The notes: generated by a model not told the origin, from the letters alone. Numbered from the stretch's first letter, positions 32,479-43,784 are shown. The stretch is DNA of 64,000 nt from Mytilus californianus (GCF_021869535.1 NW_026262701.1:4417501-4481500); one strand, 5' to 3'. Program-made: numbers and translations.

Positions 32479-34160
32479 GTTGATTGCTGTGGTATTGCGA
32501 GACGAAAAGATGTGAATGAGTATTTGACAGATTTTGAAAAGAAAGATGTTTACTACCTTTGTACCAACGATCAAATTTTGAAATTCTATTACGACAAAAG
32601 CAAAAAACTAGAAATGTCTCAACACTAAAACACATAAAAAACGCTACCCCCAGACCTTGTGGAACCTCTTTTATCTTTGGAAGGTTAAGCAGAATCTGCT
32701 CCAAATCTAGTAATTACACCCGTCATATTATTCATGGAAAGTGCAATTTCGGTGATTTCCTGATTCCGGGATTGCAGCAACGACAATTTCTGAGAAACAG
32801 ATATTCAATAACGGTAAACCGACTCGTGTTGGCTTCCGTATTTTTTTAAAGGAATGACTTAAACTTTACTATTTCGAACCATTGATTAGATATGACGTTA
32901 TTAAGGACACTTATGTAATTTTTGTATCCAGTACAGTAAAGCAAGGTCAAGTTTTTCGTCTCCGGTTGAAATTTCGAAGGAACATAGAACAGACCTATGC
33001 TTGTTCATGATTTCCTCTTTTTGCAGTATCGTGCTATTATATGCTACGGAATAATGACTAAAGTGTCTACACTTTGTAAAACTAGGTACATATTTTGTTA
33101 CATCACCGATACATTTCAATGGTATTTAAAATGTTATTAAAAACTAAAGAAGATACTAAGAATGCACTCAAAATCAAACAATTAAAGAAAAAAAAACAGT
33201 TTACATAAAAACAAGAATAAAACACGAAACTAAAAACAGCCGTCAACAAAGCAATACAGAAGAATCTAAAGATTGAACAACATGAACTTGGTATACTAGT
33301 ATCCTCAAGGGTTGCAAAGGGTACACAGTTAATGTTTTATTAATGACAACCGTCAACAGGAACGGTGAAACACAGAAACCAATGATGATCAATATCTTAT
33401 TATTGATGTTGTAATGTTTATGCCCTTTGGGGCCCATAATTGGAAATAAAATATCTTATCTTATACATGAACTAAACATTTATTAATATCATCTGCAAAA
33501 AACAGTTACTCCGATTCGAATTAGTTATGTAACTCGAAAATAATTATCCCAAAAAATATTAGTGATAGTATATGTTATATGCATATATATATATATGCTT
33601 TTTATTTTTGTTTTAATGTATTGCATTTGTCTCCCCTTGACAATGATATATTCAACATCTCTTTTCTGACCGTTATATTTGATAATGTTCGATGTCTTTT
33701 ACGAACAAATACGTATCGTTAGGGGTGGTGGCCAAATCCTTCACTAACAGTTGAACTTCTCTCATTTATGCCAAAGCCATAAAAGATCAATATGATCATG
33801 GTGATAAATCCCATATTCATAAAAGAAGCATACTAACTATAGCTTTGTACAGATAAGGTGATGTGTTATGATAGCCAGATATAATAAGTCACCGCATGGC
33901 TGACAAAACCCATACCACATAGCAAGATGTATCTAGACTGTGATAGAAAATATATTTCTTGATATTTATACTGTAGATTATATTAATTTTTCTCATAGAA
34001 ATTGTGTTATGAATTAGCAACAAAAAATTTAGTTATGTTATCATTGAGCAGAATTAAAAAATACAATGTGCATTATCGTCTTTTTTCTATGTAAATAGAA
34101 CTATTTCAAAATTGCATATCAAAATGCATCGTGTTTGATAATGTGTTATTCTATCTTCAT
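32479..34160. other. 3' UTR / intergenic sequence
   Basis: No supported coding. A possible AATAAA signal lies at 33447-33452. A partial repeat-C-like A-rich stretch is visible around 33180-33260. Confidence 0.35.
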
Positions 34161-34555
34161 ATTTAAGCCCCCATCACACTAGACCAAGACCATGAAGATC
34201 CCACTTCGATCTATAAAAATAAGATAGCGGTGAGATCGTGGTATGGTCGGCATGAATATTTAATATTTATAGTTTTCACGTTCATACTACAACCTTGCTA
34301 TGATGAGAACCTGCTACGATTCCGCTACGACAGTAACACGTTCTAGTTACGATCTTGTCATGCTCTTTTTTTTTTTTTTTAACAACATAATTATTTTATT
34401 CATCAAATATTGCTTGTTACATAAATCATCAAGATTCCAAGCTTCTCTTGACGTACCCTGTTATGATCCACTGACTACCCAGGGAATAGTCAGCTGATTA
34501 GATTAATTGACATACATTTTGTTTACAAAACATTATAATAACAATACTAGAAACA

Positions 34556-34930
34556 TTATTCACTGATTATGTTCCTTTTAATTGTTAGTAACATTGGACT
34601 TATTGTCTTATGTCCATTAATATTGGTGTCTACTCTCTTAGTGTATTCATTGACAAAAATTCTGTAGACGTCTATGTTTTTTGTTTTCTGCTCAGATACA
34701 TAGTATGACTTATATATTGAAAAACTAAGTATTGTAATTAAAAAATTTATTGAGTAATACTTGTTGTCTGTGATTTTGTATCCAAATATCAGGTGTTGTA
34801 GTTTTATTAAAAAATCTATATTACTCCTTTTTAAGAGATCGTATATTTGCTGCCAAAATCTTGTCAAATAAGAACAATTGAAAAAATAGTGATCACTGTA
34901 ATCTTCTTCTATGTTACAAAAATTACACAT
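34556..34930 (-). pseudogene. LINE ORF2 C-terminal region with CCHC-like finger
   Basis: MCNFCNIEEDYSDHYFFNC gives the Cys-x2-Cys...His-x4-Cys motif found near the end of many LINE ORF2 proteins. It is followed by FWQQIYDLLKRS, HLIFGYKITDNKYY and FSIYKSYYVSEQKTK. It is homologous to the fragment at 11274-11579. Confidence 0.85.
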
Positions 34931-35025
34931 ATCATTATTAGTTATTTTCCATTGTAATAAAAGCTTTTTTGTTGGTACAATAAACTGTAGTAATTTCCAT
35001 CTGAATATTTTTAATTTATTTTCAG

Positions 35026-36204
35026 TTAAATATTTAAAAATAAAGTATATAGTGAATTCATATTTGGAGCTTCTTGCATTGGTAGAATTTTAAGCCACCT
35101 GTTTATCCCTACTGACGGTTCTTTTTTACTATTCACTAGCGAATCATATAACATTTTATTTGAAAAACATGTAGTCTCAAAATAACGATCTTTCCATGTG
35201 ATCTTATTTCTCTTGACATTAACTGTACTTTGAACAGAATTTTCTTGTTTAACTATGTGAATCCAATTTTGTGGAATAGCATGTTTCAATATATGAAATT
35301 CTGCAATCCAGTTTACCTTACACTTTAATTTGTTCAAAATATATTTTTCTGATAATGACATAGTGTCATCTAAAATGTCATTTAAGTATATCATACCACT
35401 CTTAATCCAGTTTTCAAAGAAAATTGGTTTATTATGAAATGTAATAAATTTATTCCCCCATATTGTCTGCTTTCTTATATCAAAATATGTATCTGGTTGT
35501 TTTGTTTGCCCACCCCCAGTCAAAATCCAGGACTATATTACTTCTCTATAAAATTCTGGAACACATTTAAAATATTCTAAATGTTTTATATCATCTAAAT
35601 TCATATTAAATATAAATAAAATATTATTAGACACCTTTAGATATTTAAAATGTATAAGCTTCCAGTTGGCAAATTTACCATGTCTATAGAATCTATAAAA
35701 TTCTACCGTAAGTCCATCAAGACCTGGAGATTTATTTAATTTCATTTTAAAGATACCATGTGTGCATTCCTCTACTGTAATTTTCCCATCGCATATTAGT
35801 TTATCATTTTCATCCACTTTATTTTCTAATTTTGTATCGCTGATATATTGTTCTGTTAAATCTTTGTTTAAACTTTTTTTATTATACAAGTTTTCATAAT
35901 AATCTTTTATTTTGTTTAAAAGTTTCTCTTGATCCGAAATTATTTCCCCCTTATCTCCCATTAGCTTACTTATCGATTTTTTTACTTGTCTTTTTTTTTC
36001 TAACCCAAGAAAATAAGAATTATTTTTTTCACCAAACTCTACCCATTTTTCTCTAGATCTCACTTGAGCTCCTTTCGCTTTTTCTTCATATATCTTATTT
36101 AGCTCTTCTTCAATATCATTTATTTCTTTTTCTATTTCATTGTCATCTATAGTCGTCTCGTCCATTAATTTAATTTTTTCTTCCAAGTCTTTTCCAAAGT
36201 ACAT
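35026..36204 (-). pseudogene. LINE ORF2: linker, RT fingers, then core deleted
   Basis: The upper part (36204-35690) has a coiled-coil-like linker (EKEINDIEEELNKIYEEKAKGAQVRSREKW), then FGEKNNSYFLGLEKKRQVKK and KLNKSPGLDGLTVEFYRFYR, the RT motif-0/1 region. The next residues (FANWKLIHFKYLKVSNNILFIFN, about 35680 down) already belong to the post-RT region, so motifs A-E including YADD are absent. A stop (35533) interrupts before SWIL-TGGGQTK, and 35523-35026 continues the C-terminal part (WGNKFITFHNKPIFFENWIKSG). The loss of about 400-500 codons explains the short ORF2. Confidence 0.8.
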
Positions 36205-36635
36205 CTTCGCCCCTTGGTTAACTTTGCTTTATTTTTACAATAATTTGTGGTTACTTCCCTTACCGCAATTTTAAAACCATCCCATAATAATCTACAATCT
36301 AGTGTTTCCTTTTCGAAAATATATTTATCTATCAAATTATTAATCAGTTCTTGGTAATCTTTGTCTTGCAAAACTGAATTATTTATTTTCCAATACCCAT
36401 TGCCCCTTTCTGATACCCCTGGCTTAAATTTTAGAAATACACTTTGGTGGTCAGTAGACCGAATAACAGCCGGTTTGATTTTACAAAATTCTACAAGAGG
36501 TAAAAAATCTGACCCCATAAAAATCATGTCAATCCTACTAGCTTGTGACCTATCTCTTCTTCTCCATGTGAATTGCTGTTTACTTTCATTTAAGTTTCTC
36601 CAAACATCTGACAGTTTGTTAGAATATAGCAAAGT
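36205..36635 (-). pseudogene. LINE ORF2: end of endonuclease domain
   Basis: LSDVWRNLNESKQQFTWRRR, QASRIDMIFM, STDHQSVFLKF (final His of the endonuclease) and a Trp-Lys-Ile-Asn linker. It is separated from the first half of the endonuclease by the inserted block 36640-37650. Confidence 0.8.
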
Positions 36636-36639
36636 ACTC

Positions 36640-37650
36640 TCGACCAATGAAATTGTAGGATTGGATGCCTCTTAATTGTGAAGAATGAATGTAAATCATA
36701 TTCTTAGTAAGGGATTATCCTATTATTTGGGTCTATTTACAGTTCAAAACAAAGAGTTTCTATAAATGAGTTACAACTGCCCCGAAGCACATTTATCAGA
36801 TTGAAAGGATTTATCACAGAGTGATTAAAACTGACTAAAAGTTGAATTGTGAAACAAACAAAAATCTCAAAATAAGTTGAAGTTTACTGGTGCAGTAAAA
36901 TTGGTACCGTGAATGTTATTATGAAAATATCAATAACTTCAAATTACTATAAAATTAAACAATACCAAAGCAATGCAAAAAAATAGGAAAAAAATCTTTC
37001 AGATAAAAAATAACCTAAATCTTTAGCTTTCCAAAACTTTGATTACTTGATCAGCGGTTGGGGAGAATAGTTATTTCCAATACATGTATTCCGATAAAAA
37101 AAAAAAACAGGAATTTAGTTTTGAACATATTAAAAACTTTTAAGTGCATTATTTTTGAACATTTCCCTGACATAATGAAACAGTATTTGATGTAAAAAGC
37201 CGGACCAAATTATTGGTTGTGAAATAAAATTTAGTTGTAACTCAAATGTATAAATTGATTTAAACTGTAAATAAAAAAAGGATAATTCCTCACTAAAATA
37301 TTACATGATTTACATTCATACTCACAATCAGGAAACATACAATTCCTACCTTTTCTTTCTACTTTTGTGTCACCTAATATCTATAACGCATTTTTTTTTA
37401 AATATTTCCCAAATGATAAGAAAGTCCTCACATCACTAAAACTAATCCATAAATGACATGCCGAAAAGGGAAGTCATGCATCAATTATAAACATTGTACT
37501 GACAATGAAACTAATTGATATCATTTGAGCCTTGAGGAGCACTTTACAATATTCTAAGTTTGTAAGAGAATGATAATCCCTTACTTCATGATAAGTACTC
37601 GCTAACGCTCGTACTTATTCATGAAGAAAGGGATTATCATTCTCTTACAT
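36640..37650. mobile_element. ~1-kb insertion within the LINE endonuclease, with hairpins
   Basis: The endonuclease reads LIKS at ~37655 and resumes with LSDVWR at ~36630. The bases between are foreign. They contain inverted repeats: GAATGTAAATCATATTCTTA at ~36686 against the inverse at ~37290-37320, and a strong hairpin at 37562-37648 whose arms begin GTAAGAGAATGATAATCCCTT. No coding. Likely a MITE. Confidence 0.65.
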
Positions 37651-38188
37651 ATACTTAGATTTAATCAAGTTTTTTAAACCGTTTACGGGTTGAGTAAATT
37701 TACATGGACGTATAGATTTTCTATCAATTGGTTTAATTGTCTCATTAAAATCGCCCCCAAGTATTGGTATTCCTAGACCGTGTTCCTTCAAATTTTCACT
37801 GACCTTTTTGAAAAAAGAATTTCTAGATGATTTACAGTTAGGTGCATATACACTAATAAATGTAAAAATTGAGTTATTTATCTGCACGTTGATAAGTACT
37901 AATCTTCCGTCACTATCAATAAATTTATTTATAAGTTCGTAGCTTAGTGATTTTTTAATTAAAATAGCTACACCCCCTACTAGCCGTAGTACCATGACTA
38001 CAATAAGTATCATATTCCGTTTTATTATTTATTTCCCTTTCAATAATTTCATCAAAATGTGTTTCTTGTAAAAAACTTATAACGCTTTTTTGAGCCGTAA
38101 CCCATTCTATAACTCTATTTCTTTTTTCCCTTGAACTAATTCCGTTAACATTGAGACTACATAGATTAATTGTATTTGTAAATGTCAT
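37651..38188 (-). pseudogene. LINE ORF2 start: endonuclease N-terminal half
   Basis: Likely start ATG 38188-38186: TFTNTINLCSLNVNGISS (the Asn of motif I), VISFLQETHFDE (catalytic Glu). A frame change near 37980 follows (HGTTASRG to VGGVAILIKKSLSYEL), then FISVYAPNC and GIPILGGDFNETI (Asp-x-Asn). The start codon overlaps the 3' end of the upstream 337-codon ORF by 23 nt in another frame, an arrangement seen in multi-ORF LINEs. Confidence 0.8.
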
Positions 38189-39179
38189 AGTTAATAATAT
38201 ATGAATTATAATTATATTCAAGTTTCAACACACAACACAAAGTTAAAATTTTATAACACTCAGCGACATTTAATACAATTATGTCTCTGTAACACTTAAT
38301 TGATACACAATTGAGATACATATTCATTACTTTAGTTAATACATAGTTGTTACACATATTTTTACAACCTATATAATAATTACTTTTCACCTGGTGTGAC
38401 TTTAAACCAATTGTTCCGCTATTGAACCTCGTGTAAGTTTTGTGTATTTTAAAACACAGTGTAATTATTTTTGGATCGTTTGATGGTGTAGTAATTAACG
38501 TATGATAGTTGAATAATTCAGAATTAGATATCTGTGTTTGAATGAAAAATACTATCATGTAAATATCTGTTAAATTGACAGCATGTACTCGATTCGATTG
38601 AAAGGTGGAAAATTTAATGCCGTTCGTGTTCTTTAACTTCTTACGGTTAAGCGTAACTTGTTCGTTACCTGTTTGATTGTACAGAAGTTTCTTTTTTGGA
38701 TATAGAACTCTGCATGAACCAGACATAAAACATATAACAATGTGGATTTGCTTCGATATATTCTGAACCGTGGAGAATTTCTTCTGATTTACGCTACTAG
38801 CATGGTTTTTCAATTCAATACAATGGAAATAGTCAGGTGTTATATTGTATATATCTGTACTTGGTTTATACTTTGTGCATTTTTTTTCTGAATGAAAAGT
38901 ATACTGTTGTGGACAAATACATACTGTTGGACTATTTACGTACTCTACAGGTAAGTAGTTATTTTGTTCTATCGTATTACTATTATATGGTTTATTGATT
39001 TTCATGTACCTCATCGGCGATGTAATGTTTACATGGTTTAGACAGAAAAGTGTCTTGTTCTGTTTATCGTTAATTGATAGTGTAAATCGTGTTACTATAT
39101 ATAGCATAGGTAAAAACCGATTTCCTATGTTTATAATGTAAACATTGAACAGCTGATCATAGTTATACAACATATACAC
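38166..39179 (-). CDS. Unexplained 337-codon ORF between LINE ORF1 and ORF2
   Basis: The longest unbroken frame of this element apart from the RTE in the window. The AT-rich composition (about two-thirds AT) would give a stop roughly every 13 codons by chance, so 337 open codons are striking. The protein is Asn/Ile/Tyr/Lys/Thr-rich with about 16 Cys, some in pairs (CICPQQ, SGSCRVL, CKNMC, LTLCCVL), one hydrophobic segment (YMIVFFIQ) and no domain that I can recognise. It starts at ATG 39179 and its stop overlaps the ORF2 start by 23 nt. A third ORF is not usual for L1-like elements. It could be a captured gene, a fast-evolving accessory ORF or, less likely, chance. Confidence 0.45.
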   Translation of the reverse strand: MYMLYNYDQLFNVYIINIGNRFLPMLYIVTRFTLSINDKQNKTLFCLNHVNITSPMRYMKINKPYNSNTIEQNNYLPVEYVNSPTVCICPQQYTFHSEKKCTKYKPSTDIYNITPDYFHCIELKNHASSVNQKKFSTVQNISKQIHIVICFMSGSCRVLYPKKKLLYNQTGNEQVTLNRKKLKNTNGIKFSTFQSNRVHAVNLTDIYMIVFFIQTQISNSELFNYHTLITTPSNDPKIITLCFKIHKTYTRFNSGTIGLKSHQVKSNYYIGCKNMCNNYVLTKVMNMYLNCVSIKCYRDIIVLNVAECYKILTLCCVLKLEYNYNSYIINYDIYKYN

Positions 39180-39493
39180 ACTACATTTGACATTTTCACA
39201 AATAGGTTACATACTTCACATTTTAGTACAACTTCACATTTGAAAAATACTTCTTCATAGCAACTTTTAACTCTTTTAAAGAGCTTTAAACTGTTATATA
39301 TTTTTATTATTTTTTTATATGAAATCAAAATAAGATAAAATTTCAGCAAAACAAAAACAAGACTGAAACAGATTAAGCAACAGTTACAATATATGTTTTG
39401 TCTATTTGATTGGTAAACTCTTGATATGAGCTGTAATTTATTTGTCATTTTTATTTTTTTTAGTAAATTTTGTATGATAAAACTATTGTACAA
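39131..39493 (-). CDS. Small ORF upstream of the 337-codon ORF (120 codons)
   Basis: A hydrophobic, Cys-rich frame (CNCCLICFSLVFVLLKFYLI, CEVVLKCEVCNLF) overlapping the next ORF by 49 nt in another frame. No family recognised. It may be spacer. Confidence 0.2.
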   Translation of the reverse strand: MYNSFIIQNLLKKIKMTNKLQLISRVYQSNRQNIYCNCCLICFSLVFVLLKFYLILISYKKIIKIYNSLKLFKRVKSCYEEVFFKCEVVLKCEVCNLFVKMSNVVCICCITMISCSMFTL

Positions 39494-39536
39494 TCATTGT
39501 CATTGTTTTGTGATTTGTAAACATTTGACTTATGCT

Positions 39537-40709
39537 TTAGTTTTTTGTTCCAATACTTCCACTAGTTTTGTCATGTAGAGCTTCTGTAGGTGTTGGAGGT
39601 GATCTGTCACTTGCATTTACTGTTCTCCTATGTGGTGTTCTAACGAACCTGTCTATTGGTGGTTGTGCTTTGTCAACATTGTCACTGTTTCCATCCTTAC
39701 CATTTTTTGGTGCTACTGTCTTGTTAGTAGATGTTTTGCTGTTATTGTTTCTTTTTTCGGATTTTTTTTTAGTAGGTGGTTTTGTAGGAGCTTCTAATTC
39801 AGTATACTCTACATTTTCATCCTGATTTTTGTTGTCAATAGATGTATTGCTGTCATTCTCGGCTTGCTGCCTAGTTTCATCAACATCCTGAAAATTATTT
39901 TGGCAGTCTATCATTTTGTGCCCGCTTTCTTTACATATTTTGCACACCCAGTCATTGGGACATTGGAAAAACATGTGACCAGGTTTAAGGCATTTGTGAC
40001 ATGTTCTCTCTTCCATTACCCCAGTGTTGTTGTTTTGGAATTCTGGTTGGCCAGCATGAAAAATTCTCCCAAAATATTTTCCAATCGGAAGATTTCTGGG
40101 GATCGGTTTATCTAGAGTCTTGCTAATAACAAGCCTATCTCCTGTTTCACAATTTGTCATCTTACCATCTATTCTTAGTTTCTCTCTAAATAAATCTTGA
40201 ATTTCACAGCCTTGAAGGGTTAGGGCTCGGTGTATCTGCCCATCATCCGCAGAAAGGGGGATGTTCTTCACCTTTATGCGTATTGTGTCTTTTTGCAGCG
40301 TAGATGGGTTGTGAGGGTTTTGTGAGTGAAGGGGTACTTACCTGCCACGTAAGTTTACCCCCTGCACCAACAAAGACAGTCTATCACCCTCATTGTCCAT
40401 ATAAATTCGCCACATCTCTCTGATTCTCTGTATTCCTTTTATACACTGTGAAGGGACTTTGGCACCAATTGATTTGAAGATTTCAACATTTGTTAGCCAT
40501 TGCGCCCGAGGCGGTTTGACCGAGCCATGAACATCTTGATCTTTCAAGAAAATTGGCTTTACATAATCACTTGGGTCACTTGGTTCATTTTGTTTACTAT
40601 AATTAGTGTTTTTTTTAATGTAGGATTGTTCAGATTGTGTGTTACCCTGACTTAAATGTGTATCTGAAGTAACTTCGGCGTAGGTCGCCATTTTTTCATT
40701 GTTTACCAT
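39537..40709 (-). pseudogene. LINE ORF1 (391 codons, one in-frame stop) with two CCHC knuckles
   Basis: A nucleic-acid-binding ORF1 protein of an L1-like LINE. N-terminal TYAEVTSDTH region, PRAQWLTNVEIFKSIGAKVP, MWRIYMDNEGDRLSLLVQGV, then TAA 40340-40338, continuing in the same frame with VPLHSQNPHNP, KVKNIPLSADDGQIHRALTL and IPRNLPIGKYFGRIFH. Next come two Cys-x2-Cys-x4-His-x4-Cys knuckles (CHKCLKPGHMFFQC, CKICKESGHKMIDC) and an acidic then Lys/Pro/Thr-rich tail. The stop sits where a Tyr codon is expected and creates a perfect CAG|GTAAGT splice-donor sequence. Otherwise intact. Plus-strand frames here are shadows. Confidence 0.9.
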
Positions 40710-40830
40710 CTTGATGAACCGTCGCTTCTTTGTTAACTATATATGGTTCTGTACCTTGTAGACCTTCTAAAAGCCTCAGAAGGCGATCCTGGGTCATTTT
40801 CTTACACAATGCTTCCACTTCTGCATTCAT
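40696..40830 (-). CDS. Short upstream ORF of the LINE (44 codons)
   Basis: ATG 40830 to TGA 40698-40696: MNAEVEALCKKMTQDRLLRL then LEGLQGTEPYIVN. It overlaps the ORF1 start (ATG 40709) by 14 nt in a different frame. Its helix-forming, codon-like composition suggests that it is translated, perhaps to control ORF1 by reinitiation, but this is inference. Confidence 0.4.
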   Translation of the reverse strand: MNAEVEALCKKMTQDRLLRLLEGLQGTEPYIVNKEATVHQDGKQ

Positions 40831-41904
40831 TTTCAGTTCAAACAACGAATTTTATCGCTTTTTAGACGGAGTATTGTGCGATACGTCTTGACATATCAAG
40901 GGACACTACTCATGATCTTGTCACGCTCTTGCTACGTCTTATAAGACCTTACCACGACTTGCACGATCTCTGTACGCTTCTACCAAGACCTTTCTGATCG
41001 CATTACGATCTAAATACGAGTCTACTACGATCAAACCACGACTCCACTACGTTGTCACTATGCTCTTAGTCCCCGTAGAAATATCTTGACTTTCCCATTG
41101 TAAACACCAGTTTCCTTGAGAAAACATGCCACTTAAGGTTCAAAAAAACTATTTGATCGTGGTGCTATAAGTAGAGGTATCAACAGAATGAGACCGTGCA
41201 ATTGTCGTGGCTAGTGAGGTCGTACTGAGTAGCAGCGTATTATTGTATTCCTCATCATAGTATAATCGTATCAATATCGTAGTGGAAGCGTAATACAGAC
41301 GTAGTGAAATCGGGATATAGTCTCAGTGAAATCGTAGTAAGGTCGCAGCGAAATATTTTCTATTGGCTTCCCCGATTGCACCATCATCGTTTCCAATACG
41401 GTGCTTCTATATACGCCTATCCCGATTTTTCTACGTCCTTACTACGACTAGTTTTGGTAACAACTGCACTACGAATGTTTTGAGTATGTTCAAAGTTGGA
41501 CGTGGACCTCATCTATCATGAAGACTTGGCACGTCCTAACTACGACCTTACCACGACCACCACCATCATACTACGACTTCCAAAAAAAATCATAATTTCT
41601 GAGGCCGTAGCGGGATCGTGTCCTAGTGTGATGGGGTTATTAGAGATAAAGGAGATGACATATTTTCAATATGCAATAAGATCCAATTTTTACAGAATAT
41701 TTCACATAAGAATATCGAAAACAAGGACGAACATTGTGAAAATCACATTTCAAATGAAAATAATACTTAATAAAGGCTGTGGTGGTGTAGCTTCTACACG
41801 GGTATCATTCGGTTTATCGAGAGAAATTATCGTGAAAGAATACCTAACGGTCGTCAAACATTGCGATTGGATCGTGAAAAATCTTGTATCGGACCGTGAA
41901 TGTA

Positions 41905-43120
41905 ATTAAATGTAAATTCTACTTCAAAATCAGTGAAAAAATCGCTAAATTTTTAAAACGCGGAACAAATCCGAACAAAAAAATATGTCTGTCAAAATGA
42001 TTCAACTTTCTCATCATTACTGTGCAATAAGATAAACAAAATATGCAGTACTTAATGAGAAAACACATAAGGCGCAATACATGTCTATTGGATTCATTAA
42101 AAAAACATGCTTTTTGTACCTATAATGGTCATATTTCAATATATCATGATGTATTTGAAACTTAGTCTTTGGTGTGTCCGATAGTACAGTAAAATAAAAG
42201 TATGCTCTTCCCTTGAAACCGTTCATTAGTTTATGAAAACCTTGAATTTTGTTGATTTTTCATCAAACTTGATCGTGAAAGATCAGGCAACGCATTATTT
42301 TGTTAGTGAAAGACAATGCGTGACCAGACTTAATAATCAGAAATCATTATTTTTTAACACTTGATATACTTGCAACTGGTTAAAACATGTAACTATTTTG
42401 ATAAGAACGAACATTAAAGCTATCATATTTTTTTTTAGATTCATCACTTTACCTCGAAAGTTAAAAAAATAACTAAACACGTGTCTAGATCAGTTGATTT
42501 CCAAAATAGAAGGACCCCCAGGAGCGTTCTTTGTCAAAAATTAAAGGTATATATGTATCTTTAAATGCACCATCCTTGCAAATCTATGCATGCGTACGCA
42601 TTTTTTTTGTACGGGTTGTGTGGAGTGTCGATCGTGCATACATAGTATGATACTATTGACTTTATTGTTACTTCGTGGCTGCGCTGACAAAACTAAAAAA
42701 GTACAAAGATAAATTATTTCTAATTAATTATTTGTTGAGTCTTTTCACAATATCTATACGTCATTGTACCCAACTTATCGTCCAACGTACTTCGACTGGG
42801 ATGCCCAGCTTGAACTGTAATTAACCATTTAAGTACTTTTCTCAATCGTTACAACTTCTACTGAATCTGCATTGGCATGTCTAGCGATATCATACCTTTT
42901 TCAGTTCGCGTGTGAAAATTTCAGCTCTGAGAATCGGTCTAGTACAATTCAGGCAGAACTATTTTCTTACCGCTACTATTTAGCCAATAATATGGGTATG
43001 CAACGTTTCAACCAAACAGTTAACCATGTACCGTATCTAATAGCGAAAACAGCATCTTTCATTAACAATTTGAGATTGAACGATAACCAACCGTTTGTGT
43101 AACAGTACTTTCTTAAGTTC
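41905..43120. other. Interior of the TIR element, no gene
   Basis: AT-rich. The short frames at 42017-42226 (-) and 42872-43102 (+) have no recognisable features. Confidence 0.35.
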
Positions 43121-43124
43121 TATA

Positions 43125-43580
43125 AAATTGAGAATAGAATGGGGAATACGTCAAAGAGACAACAACCCGACATAAGAGCAGACAACAGCCGAAGGCCACC
43201 AATGGGTCTCCAATGCAGCGAGAAAATCAAGCACCCGGAGGTGGTCCTCAGCTGGCCCCTAAATAAAATTGTGTGCTAGTTCAGTGAAAATGGACGTCAC
43301 ACTAAACTCATAAACATATAAATGAACTAAAATTAAAACACATACTAGACTAACAAAGGCCAGAGGCTCCTGACTTGGGACAGGCGCAAAAATGCGGCGG
43401 AGTTAAACATGTTTTGTGAGATCTCAACCCTCCCCCTATACCTCTAGCCAATGTAGAATAAAGAAACACATAGCAATACGCACAGTAAATCTCAGTTTAA
43501 AAGAAGTCCGAGTCCGATGTCAGAATAGGTAACAAAAGAAACTAAGCAAAATGACAATGATACATAAATGAATAAATACA
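43125..43580 (+). repeat. Dispersed repeat B, full-length copy (~450 bp)
   Basis: TAAAATTGAGAATAGAATGG, GTCAAAGAGACAACAACCCG, AACAGCCGAAGGCCACCAAT, GGAGGTGGTCCTCAGCTGGC, GAAAATGGACGTCACACTAA, GAGGCTCCTGACTTGGGACA, AGAAGTCCGAGTCCGATGTC. Also at 48150-48605 (-) and, split, at 55280-57040 (+). A high-copy mussel repeat. Confidence 0.8.
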
Positions 43581-43584
43581 TAAA

Positions 43585-43670
43585 CATAATCTATGTATCT
43601 TTATATACAACGTAGCAGATGTGGAATGATTGCCAATGAGATAACTTTATATTACAGACTAAAAAATACC
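43585..43670 (+). repeat. Dispersed repeat A, short fragment
   Basis: AGCAGATGTGGAATGATTGCCAATGAGATAAC matches the start of repeat A (22800). Confidence 0.5.
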
Positions 43671-43784
43671 AGAGCGCAAATGCTGAAATGTCTCGGCTGC
43701 TTTACATATGATAGTATATATGTTGAACGTCTGTGATATTAAGGGTTTTGCTAGAAGTGTCACATACGCTTAAGATTATCAATG

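Larger units (their letters stand above)
34365..40913 (-). mobile_element. L1-like LINE, ~6.5 kb, internally rearranged, with target duplication
   Basis: Minus strand. The poly(A) tail appears as a T-run at 34366-34380. GATCTTGTCATGCTCT at 34351-34366 recurs as GATCTTGTCACGCTCT at 40914-40929 (one mismatch): target-site duplication inside the fold-back element. Order 5' to 3': short upstream ORF, ORF1 with two zinc knuckles, an unexplained 337-codon ORF, ORF2 endonuclease, a ~1-kb insertion, RT fingers, a deletion of the RT core, C-terminal region with Cys-His finger, 3' UTR. The 3' end is close to that of 11075-11755. Confidence 0.85.
34167..41638. mobile_element. Fold-back/TIR element split by a LINE
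   Basis: The left end is GCCCCCATCACACTAGACCA (34167) and the right end, reverse-complemented, is AACCCCATCACACTAGGACA (41619-41638). The arms (34167-34366 and 40914-41638) are built of degenerate 10-15 base motifs such as CTACGATC, CTACGAC and CCACGAC. They change orientation in the right arm to GTAGTGGAAGCGTAATACAG and ATCGTAGTAAGGTCG, i.e. an inverted half. Without the LINE the element is only ~0.9 kb and has no coding capacity. The class is unknown. Confidence 0.7.

Noticed and set aside
39568-40115. Plus-strand frames of 83-85 codons
   Set aside because: Shadows of LINE ORF1.
41496-41909. 137-codon plus frame
   Set aside because: Begins in the right arm of the fold-back element and runs across its end into the TIR of the next element, so it cannot be one gene.
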